DNA from: Paraburkholderia kururiensis
GTDB lineage: Bacteria; Pseudomonadota; Gammaproteobacteria; Burkholderiales; Burkholderiaceae
DNA: 64,000 bases
Direction: 5' to 3'
Assembly: GCF_034424375.1 (NCBI RefSeq)
Contig: NZ_CP139965.1
Coordinates: 4,154,001 to 4,218,000 of the forward strand
Below the pieces are notes generated by a model that had not been told where the DNA came from, made no database searches, and was given only the letters and a program-made list of their open reading frames with translations. This document shows positions 35,180 to 43,116 of the stretch, in pieces; positions within the stretch are counted from its first letter, which is position 1, and every line of letters starts with the position of its first letter. Position numbers and translations under genes: made by a program.

Positions 35180-35657
35180 ACGCGTGAGGCGGCAGGCCGA
35201 TGTGCGGGTCGTACAGAGGCACGGACCGCGCCATTTACTGGATGAGAAAGGGATGAGGCGCGGACCACGCGCGGCGCCAGGCTTTCGGTGTTTGCGCAAC
35301 ACTATCGCGCGATGAAAACCCACATTGGGGAAAGTCCGCACAAGTGCTCCGACGATGCCAGCAAAGCCTTGCCCGGCAAGCCTTCGCACGGGTCGCCGAG
35401 GCGGCTGTATTAGCGCCGCCTCGCATAGCGCGTGCTTGCCGCCTCACCGAACGCTTCGCCTCCTGTGCCACAACTCGCTATAACTGTGACCGCCGCGACG
35501 TTGCATGTCGCGTAATCGGGGGCACGCGATCCATGCGTCGAACTGGAGCACTTTTGTCCGCTTCGTCGAAGCTTTGCGCGGCGCCGATCGCAGGATACTG
35601 ACCACATCCCGTTACAGACAAACAAACGGCTACGCGCACGGCGCAGGGGACCAGCAC
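35180..35657. other. Intergenic region between tag and the hypothetical gene at 35658
   Basis: 478 bases with no credible coding frame. A hairpin (gaggcggc at 35398-35405 with gccgcctc at 35415-35422, loop of 9) is the only clear structure. No promoter was recognised with confidence. Confidence 0.4.
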
Positions 35658-36083
35658 ATGAGCAACCTCAACTTCCTGACGCACCAGGAAATCTTCAATC
35701 AGGCCGTCGGCCACCTGTTCGGCCAGGGGCGCGCTGCGCTGCTGCCGCGTGGAGGCGGCGCCTATCGCGGGTACTGCGGAGGCTGTCCGGTGGGCAGCTT
35801 CATCAAGCCGCGCGACTACATGACGGCCATGGAAGGCATTCCCGTTCGCTACATCGGCAAGTCTTCCGACGAAACGCCTGCGTACATGGACGTCGGCGTC
35901 GCCGCGTTGAAGCGCGCACTGCTGCGTGCACGCATCAATGTCTACGATCCCACGACGGTCGAATTGCTCAGTTGCCTGCAGAACGTGCACGACGTCTTCG
36001 GCACGTGGGAATGGCAGGACCGATTCACCTCCATTGCGCGTCAGTTTGGGCTTTCGCCTGACCGCGTAAGAAGCGCCGCGTAA
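35658..36083 (+). CDS. Hypothetical protein with a CGGCPVG motif
   Basis: A 141-residue soluble protein from the ATG at 35658 (ribosome-binding site aggggaccagcac). No signal peptide or membrane segment. Notable features are a Gly/Cys-rich stretch near 34-46 (GGAYRGYCGGCPVG) and conserved-looking aromatic/acidic segments later (PVRYIGKSSDETPAYM, NVHDVFGTWEWQDRF). I do not recognise the family. Base composition is like the neighbours. It ends at a strong bidirectional terminator shared with rpsU. Confidence 0.7.
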   Translation: MSNLNFLTHQEIFNQAVGHLFGQGRAALLPRGGGAYRGYCGGCPVGSFIKPRDYMTAMEGIPVRYIGKSSDETPAYMDVGVAALKRALLRARINVYDPTTVELLSCLQNVHDVFGTWEWQDRFTSIARQFGLSPDRVRSAA

Positions 36084-36242
36084 CGGCGCTTCGCGCGCCG
36101 CATGCTTGCCCCTGAGGTGAAGCGTGGAGTGGCGGGGCGAACGCCGACACCTCAACGCGAGACCGACCAGCCACGTTGGTCACACGCAGCGATACGCCAC
36201 TCAGCAACACCAGGCAATCGATCTCCCAAGAGAACCCATAAA

Positions 36243-36282
36243 AAAACGGCGGTGCGAGCTACAGAGCTCGCACCGCCGTTTT
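36243..36282. terminator. Bidirectional terminator between the hypothetical gene and rpsU
   Basis: A perfect 18-bp stem (36243-36260 with 36265-36282) and a 4-base loop acag. The stem begins with aaaa and ends with tttt, so it works in both directions. It lies 36 bases beyond the rpsU stop codon. Confidence 0.92.
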
Positions 36283-36317
36283 CGTTCCGCCTGCCGGCGT
36301 GGCCGGCGAAGACTGCC

Positions 36318-36530
36318 TTAGTGCAGCTTCTTCGGCAGCATCTGGCTGCGCAGACGCTTGTGCAGACGCTTCACCGCAGCCGCCTTCTTGCGCTTGCGCA
36401 CAGCGGTCGGCTTTTCGTAAGACTGGCGCTCGCGCAGTTCGGCGATCAGCCCATTCTTTTCGATGGTGCGGCGGAAGCGGCGCATGGCCACTTCGAACGG
36501 CTCGTTTTCCTTCAAAACAATCGTCGTCAT
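36318..36530 (-). CDS. rpsU: 30S ribosomal protein S21
   Basis: A 70-residue basic small-subunit protein that helps mRNA base-pair with 16S rRNA. The family pattern is complete: TTIVLKENEPFEVAMRRFRR, then the lysine/arginine-rich helix YEKPTAVRKRKKAAAVKR. It stands alone here, not in the common rpsU-dnaG-rpoD arrangement; Burkholderiales often have extra rpsU copies, so this may be one of several. Confidence 0.96.
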   Translation of the reverse strand: MTTIVLKENEPFEVAMRRFRRTIEKNGLIAELRERQSYEKPTAVRKRKKAAAVKRLHKRLRSQMLPKKLH

Positions 36531-36902
36531 GTCATTCCTGAGTCAATTTACGGTTCAAGGCGTGGCGGCAATGCCGCCCACGCACCGGCCCTCCGGTCGA
36601 TCCAGCGCGGCGATGCCACATTGGAGCGAAAGGCAAGGCGGCCACGGAGGCCGGAATAGAGAAGTGGGGAGTTCACTGCGGAACGCGGTCAGACGCGTCT
36701 TGCAACTACACGTAACTCCACGCCTGACCGCCGGTTTGGCTAGCAATTCGGCTGCCAAAACCGCTGTAACAGCGGGCGACCAAACCGGGCAAGGATCTCA
36801 ATTCGCCGGGTAGGATAGCAGAAAAACCGGGCTCCGGCCACACTTTCGTCAGTCCGCTCAGGCACTTGCGTCGTGCCCAGGGGCCGATACTCACTGCGCC
36901 GC
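36531..36902. other. Intergenic region upstream of rpsU
   Basis: About 370 bases without a recognisable gene. It must hold the rpsU promoter and leader, but no clear -35/-10 pair was seen. Confidence 0.35.
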
Positions 36903-37844
36903 TCAAGCGCTGGCGTCATTCAGCGCCTGAATATCGGCCGGATCGAGCTTCAGGTGAACGGCCGCCACCAGGCTCTCGAGTTGCGCGAGCGAGGTCGCGC
37001 TCGCAATAGGGGCCGTAACGCTGGGCCGCGCGATCAGCCACGCAAGCGCCACCGCCGCCGGCGTCGAGCCACGGCGCTCCGCCACGCTATCGAGCGCGCC
37101 GAGGATGCGCATGCCGCGATGGTCCAGATACCGCTCCACGCGGCTGCCCCGCGCACTTTTCGCCAGATCCGCGCGAGATCGGTATTTTCCCGTCAGGAAC
37201 CCGCTCGCGAGACTGTAGTACGGCACGACGCCCAGCCGTTGTGCCAGCGCGACAGGCTCGATGTCCGCCTCATAGCCGGCCCGGTCGTACAGGTTGTATT
37301 CAGGCTGGACCAACTGATATTGCGGCAGACCGTTGCGCCGCGACACCTCCAGCGCCTCTTCCAGCCGCGCCCCGCTGTAGTTGGAGGCGCCGATTACCCG
37401 CACCTTGCCCGCCTCGATCAGCCGCTGGTACGCGCCGAGCGTCTCTGCAAGCGGCGTCTCGCCGTCGTCTTCGTGCGAGAAATAGACGTCGACGTAATCC
37501 GTCTGCAGGCGCCGCAAGGAATCTTCCACCGCCAGAAGGATGTTTCCTGCCGAGAGCCCGCGCCGCTTCGCGTGCTTGCCCACCTTGGTCGCGAGCACGA
37601 TCTTGTCGCGCTTGCCGCTCTTCGCGAGCCACTTGCCGATGATCGTCTCCGACTCGCCGCCTTCGTTACCGGGCACCCAGGCCGAATAGACGTCGGCGGT
37701 GTCGATGAAGTCGAGCCCCGCGTCCGCAAATGCATCGAGGATGGAGAACGAGGTTGCCTCGTCGATCGTCCAGCCGAACACGTTGCCGCCGAACATCAGC
37801 GGCGCGACCTGTAGCGACGAAGTACCAATGGTGCGTTTCTGCAT
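36903..37844 (-). CDS. Aldo/keto reductase (AKR superfamily)
   Basis: A NADPH-dependent oxidoreductase of 313 residues with a TIM-barrel fold. Catalytic tetrad residues are visible: Asp and Tyr in FIDTADVYSAW, Lys in VLATKVGKHAKRRG and His in VYFSHEDDG. The C-terminal cofactor segment is APIASATSLAQLESLV. The substrate is unknown. It is divergent from fliC but shares no promoter with it. A second, distinct aldo/keto reductase is at 56573. Confidence 0.92.
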   Translation of the reverse strand: MQKRTIGTSSLQVAPLMFGGNVFGWTIDEATSFSILDAFADAGLDFIDTADVYSAWVPGNEGGESETIIGKWLAKSGKRDKIVLATKVGKHAKRRGLSAGNILLAVEDSLRRLQTDYVDVYFSHEDDGETPLAETLGAYQRLIEAGKVRVIGASNYSGARLEEALEVSRRNGLPQYQLVQPEYNLYDRAGYEADIEPVALAQRLGVVPYYSLASGFLTGKYRSRADLAKSARGSRVERYLDHRGMRILGALDSVAERRGSTPAAVALAWLIARPSVTAPIASATSLAQLESLVAAVHLKLDPADIQALNDASA

Positions 37845-38008
37845 GACAAAACCCCACGAGTCCCGTTGACCGAACGTTCAGCATACGCCGCCTCGCCAGG
37901 CCTCACAGTCCCGCCCGCAACGGCCCGTAACAGTCACACGCGCCCGCCCCGCGGCCCCGGCCGCAAGCCTGGCGTAAGTTCGCCCCCCAATTTGTGGCGC
38001 AAGTTTCC

Positions 38009-38036
38009 TAAAGTTTTCCGCAGCCGCCGCCGACAA
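38009..38036 (+). promoter_or_regulatory. Sigma-28 promoter of fliC
   Basis: taaagttt (38009-38016), a 12-base spacer, then gccgacaa (38029-38036). Both elements match the FliA consensus closely (8 of 8 and 7 of 8), but the spacer is one base longer than usual. It lies 89 bases before the fliC start. Confidence 0.82.
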
Positions 38037-38125
38037 CCAGGAAAGACGGTCAGCGCCAGCCAAGAAGCGCGCCGTCTACAACCAAACCAGCCTACATCCG
38101 AGGCACATACCAAACGAGGAAGCAA

Positions 38126-38944
38126 ATGCTGAACATCAACACCAACATTCTGTCGTTGACGACGCAGACGAACCTGTCGGGCTCGCAAAGCGCCCTGTCG
38201 CAAGCCATCACGCGTCTGTCCTCGGGCAAGCGCGTGAACACCGCCGCCGACGACGCCGCCGGCCTCGCCATCGCCACCACGCAAACCGCCGCCATCAACG
38301 CGCTGAACCAGGGCGTGATGAACGCGAACAACGGCATCTCGATGGTGCAAACGGCTTCGGGCGCGATCTCGTCGACCGTGGCCAACCTGCAGCGTATCCG
38401 CCAGCTGGCCGTGGAATCGGGCGACGGCTCGCTCGGCTCGGCAGCGCAAGCGAACCTGCAGACCGAAGTCACGACGCGTCTGACGGAAATCAACCGCGTT
38501 GAAACGCAAACCACGTTCAACGGCCAGAGCGTGCTGGGCGGCCTCGGCAGCGTGAACTTCCAGATCGGCGCATCGGCCAACCAGACCATCACGGCGAACT
38601 TCGGTTCGACCACGTGGAACGCGTCGGGCCTGGGCGTGTCGGGCATCGACATCTCGACGACGTCGGGCGCACAGAACGCGATCACCGCCATCGACGCAGC
38701 GCTGGCGCAAGTCAACAACTTCCAGGCAACGCTCGGTGCAACGCAGAACACGTTCCAGTCGGCCATCACGAACACGCAGACGGAATCGACCAACCTGAGC
38801 GCCGCACAGTCGCAGATCGTCGACGCGGACTTCGCTTCGGAAACGGCGAACCTCTCGAAGGCGCAAGTGCTGCAACAAGCCGGTATCTCGGTGCTCGCAC
38901 AAGCGAACTCGCTGCCGCAGCAAGTGCTGAAGCTCCTGCAGTAA
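38126..38944 (+). CDS. fliC: Flagellin FliC (short form)
   Basis: Filament subunit, 272 residues, exported by the flagellar apparatus. The conserved D0/D1 N-terminus (MLNINTNILSLTTQTNLSGS) and C-terminus (VLAQANSLPQQVLKLLQ) are intact. The variable outer domain is almost absent: only about 45 residues (145-190), rich in Ser/Thr/Asn, separate the two halves, while other Burkholderia flagellins are commonly near 380. The D1 segment LQRIRQLAVESGDGS resembles the TLR5-recognised region. No cysteine. The gene has its own sigma-28 promoter. Confidence 0.97.
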   Translation: MLNINTNILSLTTQTNLSGSQSALSQAITRLSSGKRVNTAADDAAGLAIATTQTAAINALNQGVMNANNGISMVQTASGAISSTVANLQRIRQLAVESGDGSLGSAAQANLQTEVTTRLTEINRVETQTTFNGQSVLGGLGSVNFQIGASANQTITANFGSTTWNASGLGVSGIDISTTSGAQNAITAIDAALAQVNNFQATLGATQNTFQSAITNTQTESTNLSAAQSQIVDADFASETANLSKAQVLQQAGISVLAQANSLPQQVLKLLQ

Positions 38945-39061
38945 GCCTGACCTTCCGGGCGCGCGCCGCTTGCGGCCGCGTGTCCGGCGCCGCGCCTTCG
39001 GCAGCACGCAACAGACAGCACGCAAGGCGCGGCGGTATGAAAGAAACAACGCGAACAGCGG

Positions 39062-39086
39062 CATCGGGAGGCACGGCCTCCCGATG
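39062..39086 (+). terminator. Hairpin downstream of fliC
   Basis: A perfect 11-bp stem (catcgggaggc / gcctcccgatg) with a 3-base loop, 118 bases after the fliC stop. There is no T run, so it may slow read-through into fliD or protect the abundant fliC mRNA rather than terminate fully. Confidence 0.5.
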
Positions 39087-39195
39087 TGCATTGTCCGCAT
39101 GACAGTAACCCGCAGGCATTCGACCGGAAACGGACACACCCCTGCCTCCATCCGGGCGCCGCGACCTGACCCGCTCGTTACGAACGGAGCTACGC

Positions 39196-40629
39196 ATGAC
39201 CACGACCACCTCGACGACCTCCACCGATGTGAGCTCACTGCTCGCGCAAGCGGCGCAGTCCGTTATCAGCGGCGCGACCAAGTCGACGCTCGACGTGAAC
39301 TCGCTCGTCTCGGCCCTCGTAACCGCGAAGACCGCGGGCCAGGCCGCGACCCTCACGAACGCGCAGACGAGCGACAACACCGAACTGTCGGCCATCGGCC
39401 AGATCCAGTCGTCGCTTGCAGCACTGCAAACCAATCTTTCCGGCCTCTCAGACGGCACCTCGCTCACGCAGTTGACGGCGAGCCTCTCGGGCACCGGCAT
39501 CACCGCAACACCGAAAAACGGCGTCGCTGTCGCCGGCTCGTACTCCATCAACGTGACGCAGATCGCGACGGCCAACAAGATTTCGTCGGGCGCCTATGCG
39601 AGCAACGCGACGCTCGGCACCGGCACGGTAACGGTCGGCGTGGGCGGCACGTCGATGAGCGTGAACCTCACGTCGGCGAACAACACGCTGAGCGGCCTCG
39701 CTGCGACCATCAACAACGCATCGAACAACCCCGGCGTCACCGCCACCGTCATTACCGCCGCGGACGGCCAGCACCTCGTGCTCACGTCCAACGCCACGGG
39801 CGCCGCGAACACGGTGTCCATTTCGGCGGGCAGCGGTGTGGATTCGGGTCTCAACACGTCGAGCTTCACGCAGGTCACGGGCGCTCAGGACGCGAAGTTC
39901 ACCATCGACGGCAACGCTGTCACGAGCGCGAGCAACACCAACACCACCGCGCTCACGGGCATCACGCTGAACCTCACGAGCGCAGCGGTGGGCACCACGC
40001 AGACGCTGACTGTGGCAAACGACACCAACGCCTCCGTCACCGCGATCACCAACTTCGTCAACGCCTACAACTCGTGGGTCTCGACCACGTCGTCGCTCAC
40101 GTCCTACAGCGCCGCTTCGTCGACGAGCAGCGCGACGGCCGGCCCCCTGCTGGGCGACGCAATGACGAACTCGGCCGTGAACGGCCTCGCGAGCATCATC
40201 AGCGGCGGCGTGACGACGGGCGGCTCGACCTACAGCCTGGCTTCCATCGGCCTCGATCTCCAGCCCGACGGCACGATCAAGATCGACAGCACGACGCTGC
40301 AGACGGCGGTCACGTCGAACCCGAGCACGGTGTCCGCACTGTTCAACACCACGAACGGCATCGGCACGACGCTCAACACCTACGCGAACCAGTACACGCA
40401 GGCTGGCGGCATGATCAGCCAGCGCACGTCGGCGCTCAATTCGGACCTCTCGAACCTGACGCAACAGCAAAGCGATCTGACCGCGTACCAGGCGACGCTC
40501 ACCAGCCAGTACAACGCGCAGTTCACCGCGCTCAACACGCTGATGACGACGATGCAGAGCAACACCACGTACCTGAACCAGCTGTTCGGCGGCAACGGCA
40601 GCGCCGGCACGCTGAACAAGACGGCGTAA
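39196..40629 (+). CDS. fliD: Flagellar hook-associated protein 2 (filament cap) FliD
   Basis: Caps the filament tip and guides flagellin folding. It is 477 residues. The N-terminal region (DVNSLVSALVTAKTAGQAAT, about 34-53) and C-terminal helices (SDLTAYQATLTSQYNAQFTA) match the FliD_N and FliD_C domains. The middle is very rich in Thr, Ser and Asn, as in FliC, so it could be a second acceptor for the adjacent glycosylation genes; that is inference. fliT follows after 43 bases. Confidence 0.95.
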   Translation: MTTTTSTTSTDVSSLLAQAAQSVISGATKSTLDVNSLVSALVTAKTAGQAATLTNAQTSDNTELSAIGQIQSSLAALQTNLSGLSDGTSLTQLTASLSGTGITATPKNGVAVAGSYSINVTQIATANKISSGAYASNATLGTGTVTVGVGGTSMSVNLTSANNTLSGLAATINNASNNPGVTATVITAADGQHLVLTSNATGAANTVSISAGSGVDSGLNTSSFTQVTGAQDAKFTIDGNAVTSASNTNTTALTGITLNLTSAAVGTTQTLTVANDTNASVTAITNFVNAYNSWVSTTSSLTSYSAASSTSSATAGPLLGDAMTNSAVNGLASIISGGVTTGGSTYSLASIGLDLQPDGTIKIDSTTLQTAVTSNPSTVSALFNTTNGIGTTLNTYANQYTQAGGMISQRTSALNSDLSNLTQQQSDLTAYQATLTSQYNAQFTALNTLMTTMQSNTTYLNQLFGGNGSAGTLNKTA

Positions 40630-40672
40630 CGCTTCACCTGCCTCACTGACGAACCCGTCGAGGATGAAACAG

Positions 40673-40969
40673 ATGTCACAGCAATCGCTTGATCGCGCAT
40701 ACGAACTGACCGAGGCCATGAGCGCCGCGGCGTCGGCCGGCGACTGGCTGCGCGCGGCCCAGCTGGCCGAGGAACGCTCGCCCTTCATCATGTCGCTCAC
40801 GGCGGACCAGCCGCCCGAGGCGATGGCGAAGATTCGCGCGATCCAGCAGTTCGACGCCGCCATCACGGGGCACGCCACGGCCGGCCGCGACGTCATGACG
40901 AACCAGCTCGGCGACGCGTTGACGCGCATCGCCGCGGCGGGCTTCTATCAGCAGACGGGAAAGCTTTGA
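40673..40969 (+). CDS. fliT: Flagellar export chaperone FliT
   Basis: A small helical chaperone for FliD, 98 residues from the ATG at 40673, which is 9 bases after gagg; the ATG at 40664 lies on that site. Helical pattern AYELTEAMSAAASAGDWLRA fits the FliT family. The place directly after fliD supports the call. It ends before a strong terminator. Confidence 0.88.
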   Translation: MSQQSLDRAYELTEAMSAAASAGDWLRAAQLAEERSPFIMSLTADQPPEAMAKIRAIQQFDAAITGHATAGRDVMTNQLGDALTRIAAAGFYQQTGKL

Positions 40970-41063
40970 GGTACGCGACGCCAGAGCGAACGCGCTCCGG
41001 CACGGCATAACGGGAACAACCAGCACAACCGCATACGAAATGCGGGAATATCGATTCACCCTG

Positions 41064-41088
41064 AAAGCCGCAGCAATGCGGCTTTTTT
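41064..41088 (+). terminator. Intrinsic terminator of fliC-fliD-fliT
   Basis: A perfect 9-bp stem (aaagccgca / tgcggcttt) with a GNRA-type gcaa loop, followed by ttt. It lies 95 bases after fliT and before the convergent GT41 operon. Confidence 0.9.
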
Positions 41089-41142
41089 CTTTCCGGCTTT
41101 ATCTCGAGAGGCGGCGTAGGCCTCGGCTATAAGCGGACGCGC

Positions 41143-43116
41143 CTATGCGCCTACGCCCGTTTGCGCGCGCCACATCGCTTCGAACGCGGCCTCCAGCGTG
41201 CGCGCAAAGCGCGGTGCGTCGCAGAGCGGCGAAGCCTGCACGCGTGCCGCAAGCCCTGCCCGCCACGCCGCGAGGCGTTCGCGGTCGCGTGCCTGAGCGA
41301 CGGCCTTCGCGACGTAGTCTTCGTCGTCGGCCGCGATCCAGTCTTCGAGACCCGCGCTCGTCACCACCGTCTCGCACAGATGCGCGAGGAAGCGGTCGCC
41401 GCGCCGGCAAAGTACGGGCACGCCCATCGAAAGGCTTTCGGCCGTCGTCGTGCCGCCGGGGTACGGGAACGTGCTCAGCGTGATGTCCACGCGCCGGTAC
41501 GCCGCGAGATAGTCGGCACGCGGCGAGGCGCCTTCCATCACGATCCGTGAGCCTTCGATGCCGTGCGCCGCGAAGCGCGCCAGCGTGGCGCGCCGTTCGG
41601 TTTCGTCGCCGAGCTGCTTCGCCTTCAGGAACAGACGCGCATCCGGCACCTCGCGCAGAATCTGCGCCCACACTGCCGTCACGCGATCGTTGACCTTCAC
41701 GAGGTCGCCGAAGCTGCCGAACGTGAACGGGCGGGCGCGCTCCGTGTCCGCGTCGCTCGCCACTTCGACCGGCGGCGTGAAGCACAGATACCCGCGCGGC
41801 AGACGCCACGGGCGCTCGATGAAGTGATGCGCTTCGTTCGCGGGCAGCACGCAATCGTCGCCGAGCACGTAGTCGATGGCGGCAAGGCCGGTCGACGCAA
41901 AATAGCCGATCCAGCTTGCTTGCACGGGCGCCGGCTTCCACGCGAATACCGACACGCGGCTGCCGTCGGTGTGCCCCGCCAGATCGAGCAGGATGTGGAT
42001 GCCGTCGTCGCGAATGGTGCGTGCGACGGCTTCGTCGGTGAGTCCTATCAGACTGCGCCAGCCGCTGAAAAGCGGCTTGATGCGCGCGGTGAGGTCGTCT
42101 TCGTTCGGCTTCGTCGTGTAGGCGAGCAATTCCACGCGCGTTCGGTCCAGTTGACCCAACACACCTTCCAGGAAGAAGCCCACCGGATGCGTTCTCAGGT
42201 CGCCCGACACGAAGCCGATACGCAGCGGCCCGGCGTCGGCGCTGCGCGTGAGCCAGTCCGTGTAGGGCCGCGCCTGCGCGGCGGCGCGCGTGCCGTATTC
42301 GATGGCCGCCGCGAGGTACTGCTCAGGCGACGTGCCTTCGGCGAAGCTCAGGCTGAAGAGCAGATTCCCCCACGCGTTGTGCCACGCGGGTTGCAGCGTC
42401 ACCGCCTGCTTGAAGCACTCGATGGCCGCCTCATGCTGCCCCTGCTCGCGCAACACGATGCCGAGGTTGAGCGGCACCTGCGCGTCGTGCGGAATCAGCG
42501 CAAGCGCCTGGCGATAGCAGATGGCGGCCTCGGCCAGCTTGCCCTGCTCCTTGAGCGCGTTGCCCAGATTGTTGTGCGCTTCGCCCAGCGTAGGCTTCAG
42601 CGCAATCGCCGTGCGGCAGTGCTCCGCGGCGCGCTCCAGGTCGCCCATCTCGCGCAGCACGTTGCCGAGATTGCAGTGCGCGTCCGCGAAGTTGGGCCGG
42701 CATTCCACGGCGCGGCGAAAACTCGCCGCCGCGGCGGCGGGCAAGCGCATCTGCAACAGCACGAGACCGAGGTTGTTGTGCGCGCTTGCGCTGCCGGGGT
42801 CGAGCGCCAGCGCCTGCTGGTGACTCTCCGCCGCCGCTTCCAGCTTGCCCCAGCCGCGCAACGCGCAGCCCAGGTTGTCGTAGTACATCGCCTGCGGGCT
42901 GATTTCGATAGCGCGCGCCATCAGGTCGAGCGCGTCGGCATAGCGGGCCTGCTGCATCGCGATCACGCCGAGCAGATGCAGCGCATCGGCATGCCGCGGC
43001 GTCTGTTGCAGCGCGCGTTCGTAGAGTGCGCGCGCCTCGTCGAGCCGACCTGCATGGTGGAACGTCAGGCCCTTTTCGACCCACTGCGATGGCGTGTCCA
43101 TCACACCTGCATTCAT
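41143..43116 (-). CDS. TPR-repeat O-linked GlcNAc-transferase-like protein (GT41), copy 1
   Basis: Predicted cytoplasmic protein O-glycosyltransferase of the OGT/SPINDLY family, 657 residues from the ATG at 43116. Residues about 10-270 form seven to eight TPR repeats (for example ALRGWGKLEAAAESHQQALA). The GT41 catalytic part (about 295-655) has IGFVSGDLRTHPVGFF with the conserved His, LLDLAGHTDGSRVSVF, APVQASWIGYFASTGLAAID, and the donor-binding FPYPGGTTTAESLSMGVPV. The start overlaps the stop of copy 2 (ATGA). Position beside fliC suggests flagellin as acceptor. It is the last gene of a four-gene operon. Confidence 0.9.
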   Translation of the reverse strand: MNAGVMDTPSQWVEKGLTFHHAGRLDEARALYERALQQTPRHADALHLLGVIAMQQARYADALDLMARAIEISPQAMYYDNLGCALRGWGKLEAAAESHQQALALDPGSASAHNNLGLVLLQMRLPAAAAASFRRAVECRPNFADAHCNLGNVLREMGDLERAAEHCRTAIALKPTLGEAHNNLGNALKEQGKLAEAAICYRQALALIPHDAQVPLNLGIVLREQGQHEAAIECFKQAVTLQPAWHNAWGNLLFSLSFAEGTSPEQYLAAAIEYGTRAAAQARPYTDWLTRSADAGPLRIGFVSGDLRTHPVGFFLEGVLGQLDRTRVELLAYTTKPNEDDLTARIKPLFSGWRSLIGLTDEAVARTIRDDGIHILLDLAGHTDGSRVSVFAWKPAPVQASWIGYFASTGLAAIDYVLGDDCVLPANEAHHFIERPWRLPRGYLCFTPPVEVASDADTERARPFTFGSFGDLVKVNDRVTAVWAQILREVPDARLFLKAKQLGDETERRATLARFAAHGIEGSRIVMEGASPRADYLAAYRRVDITLSTFPYPGGTTTAESLSMGVPVLCRRGDRFLAHLCETVVTSAGLEDWIAADDEDYVAKAVAQARDRERLAAWRAGLAARVQASPLCDAPRFARTLEAAFEAMWRAQTGVGA

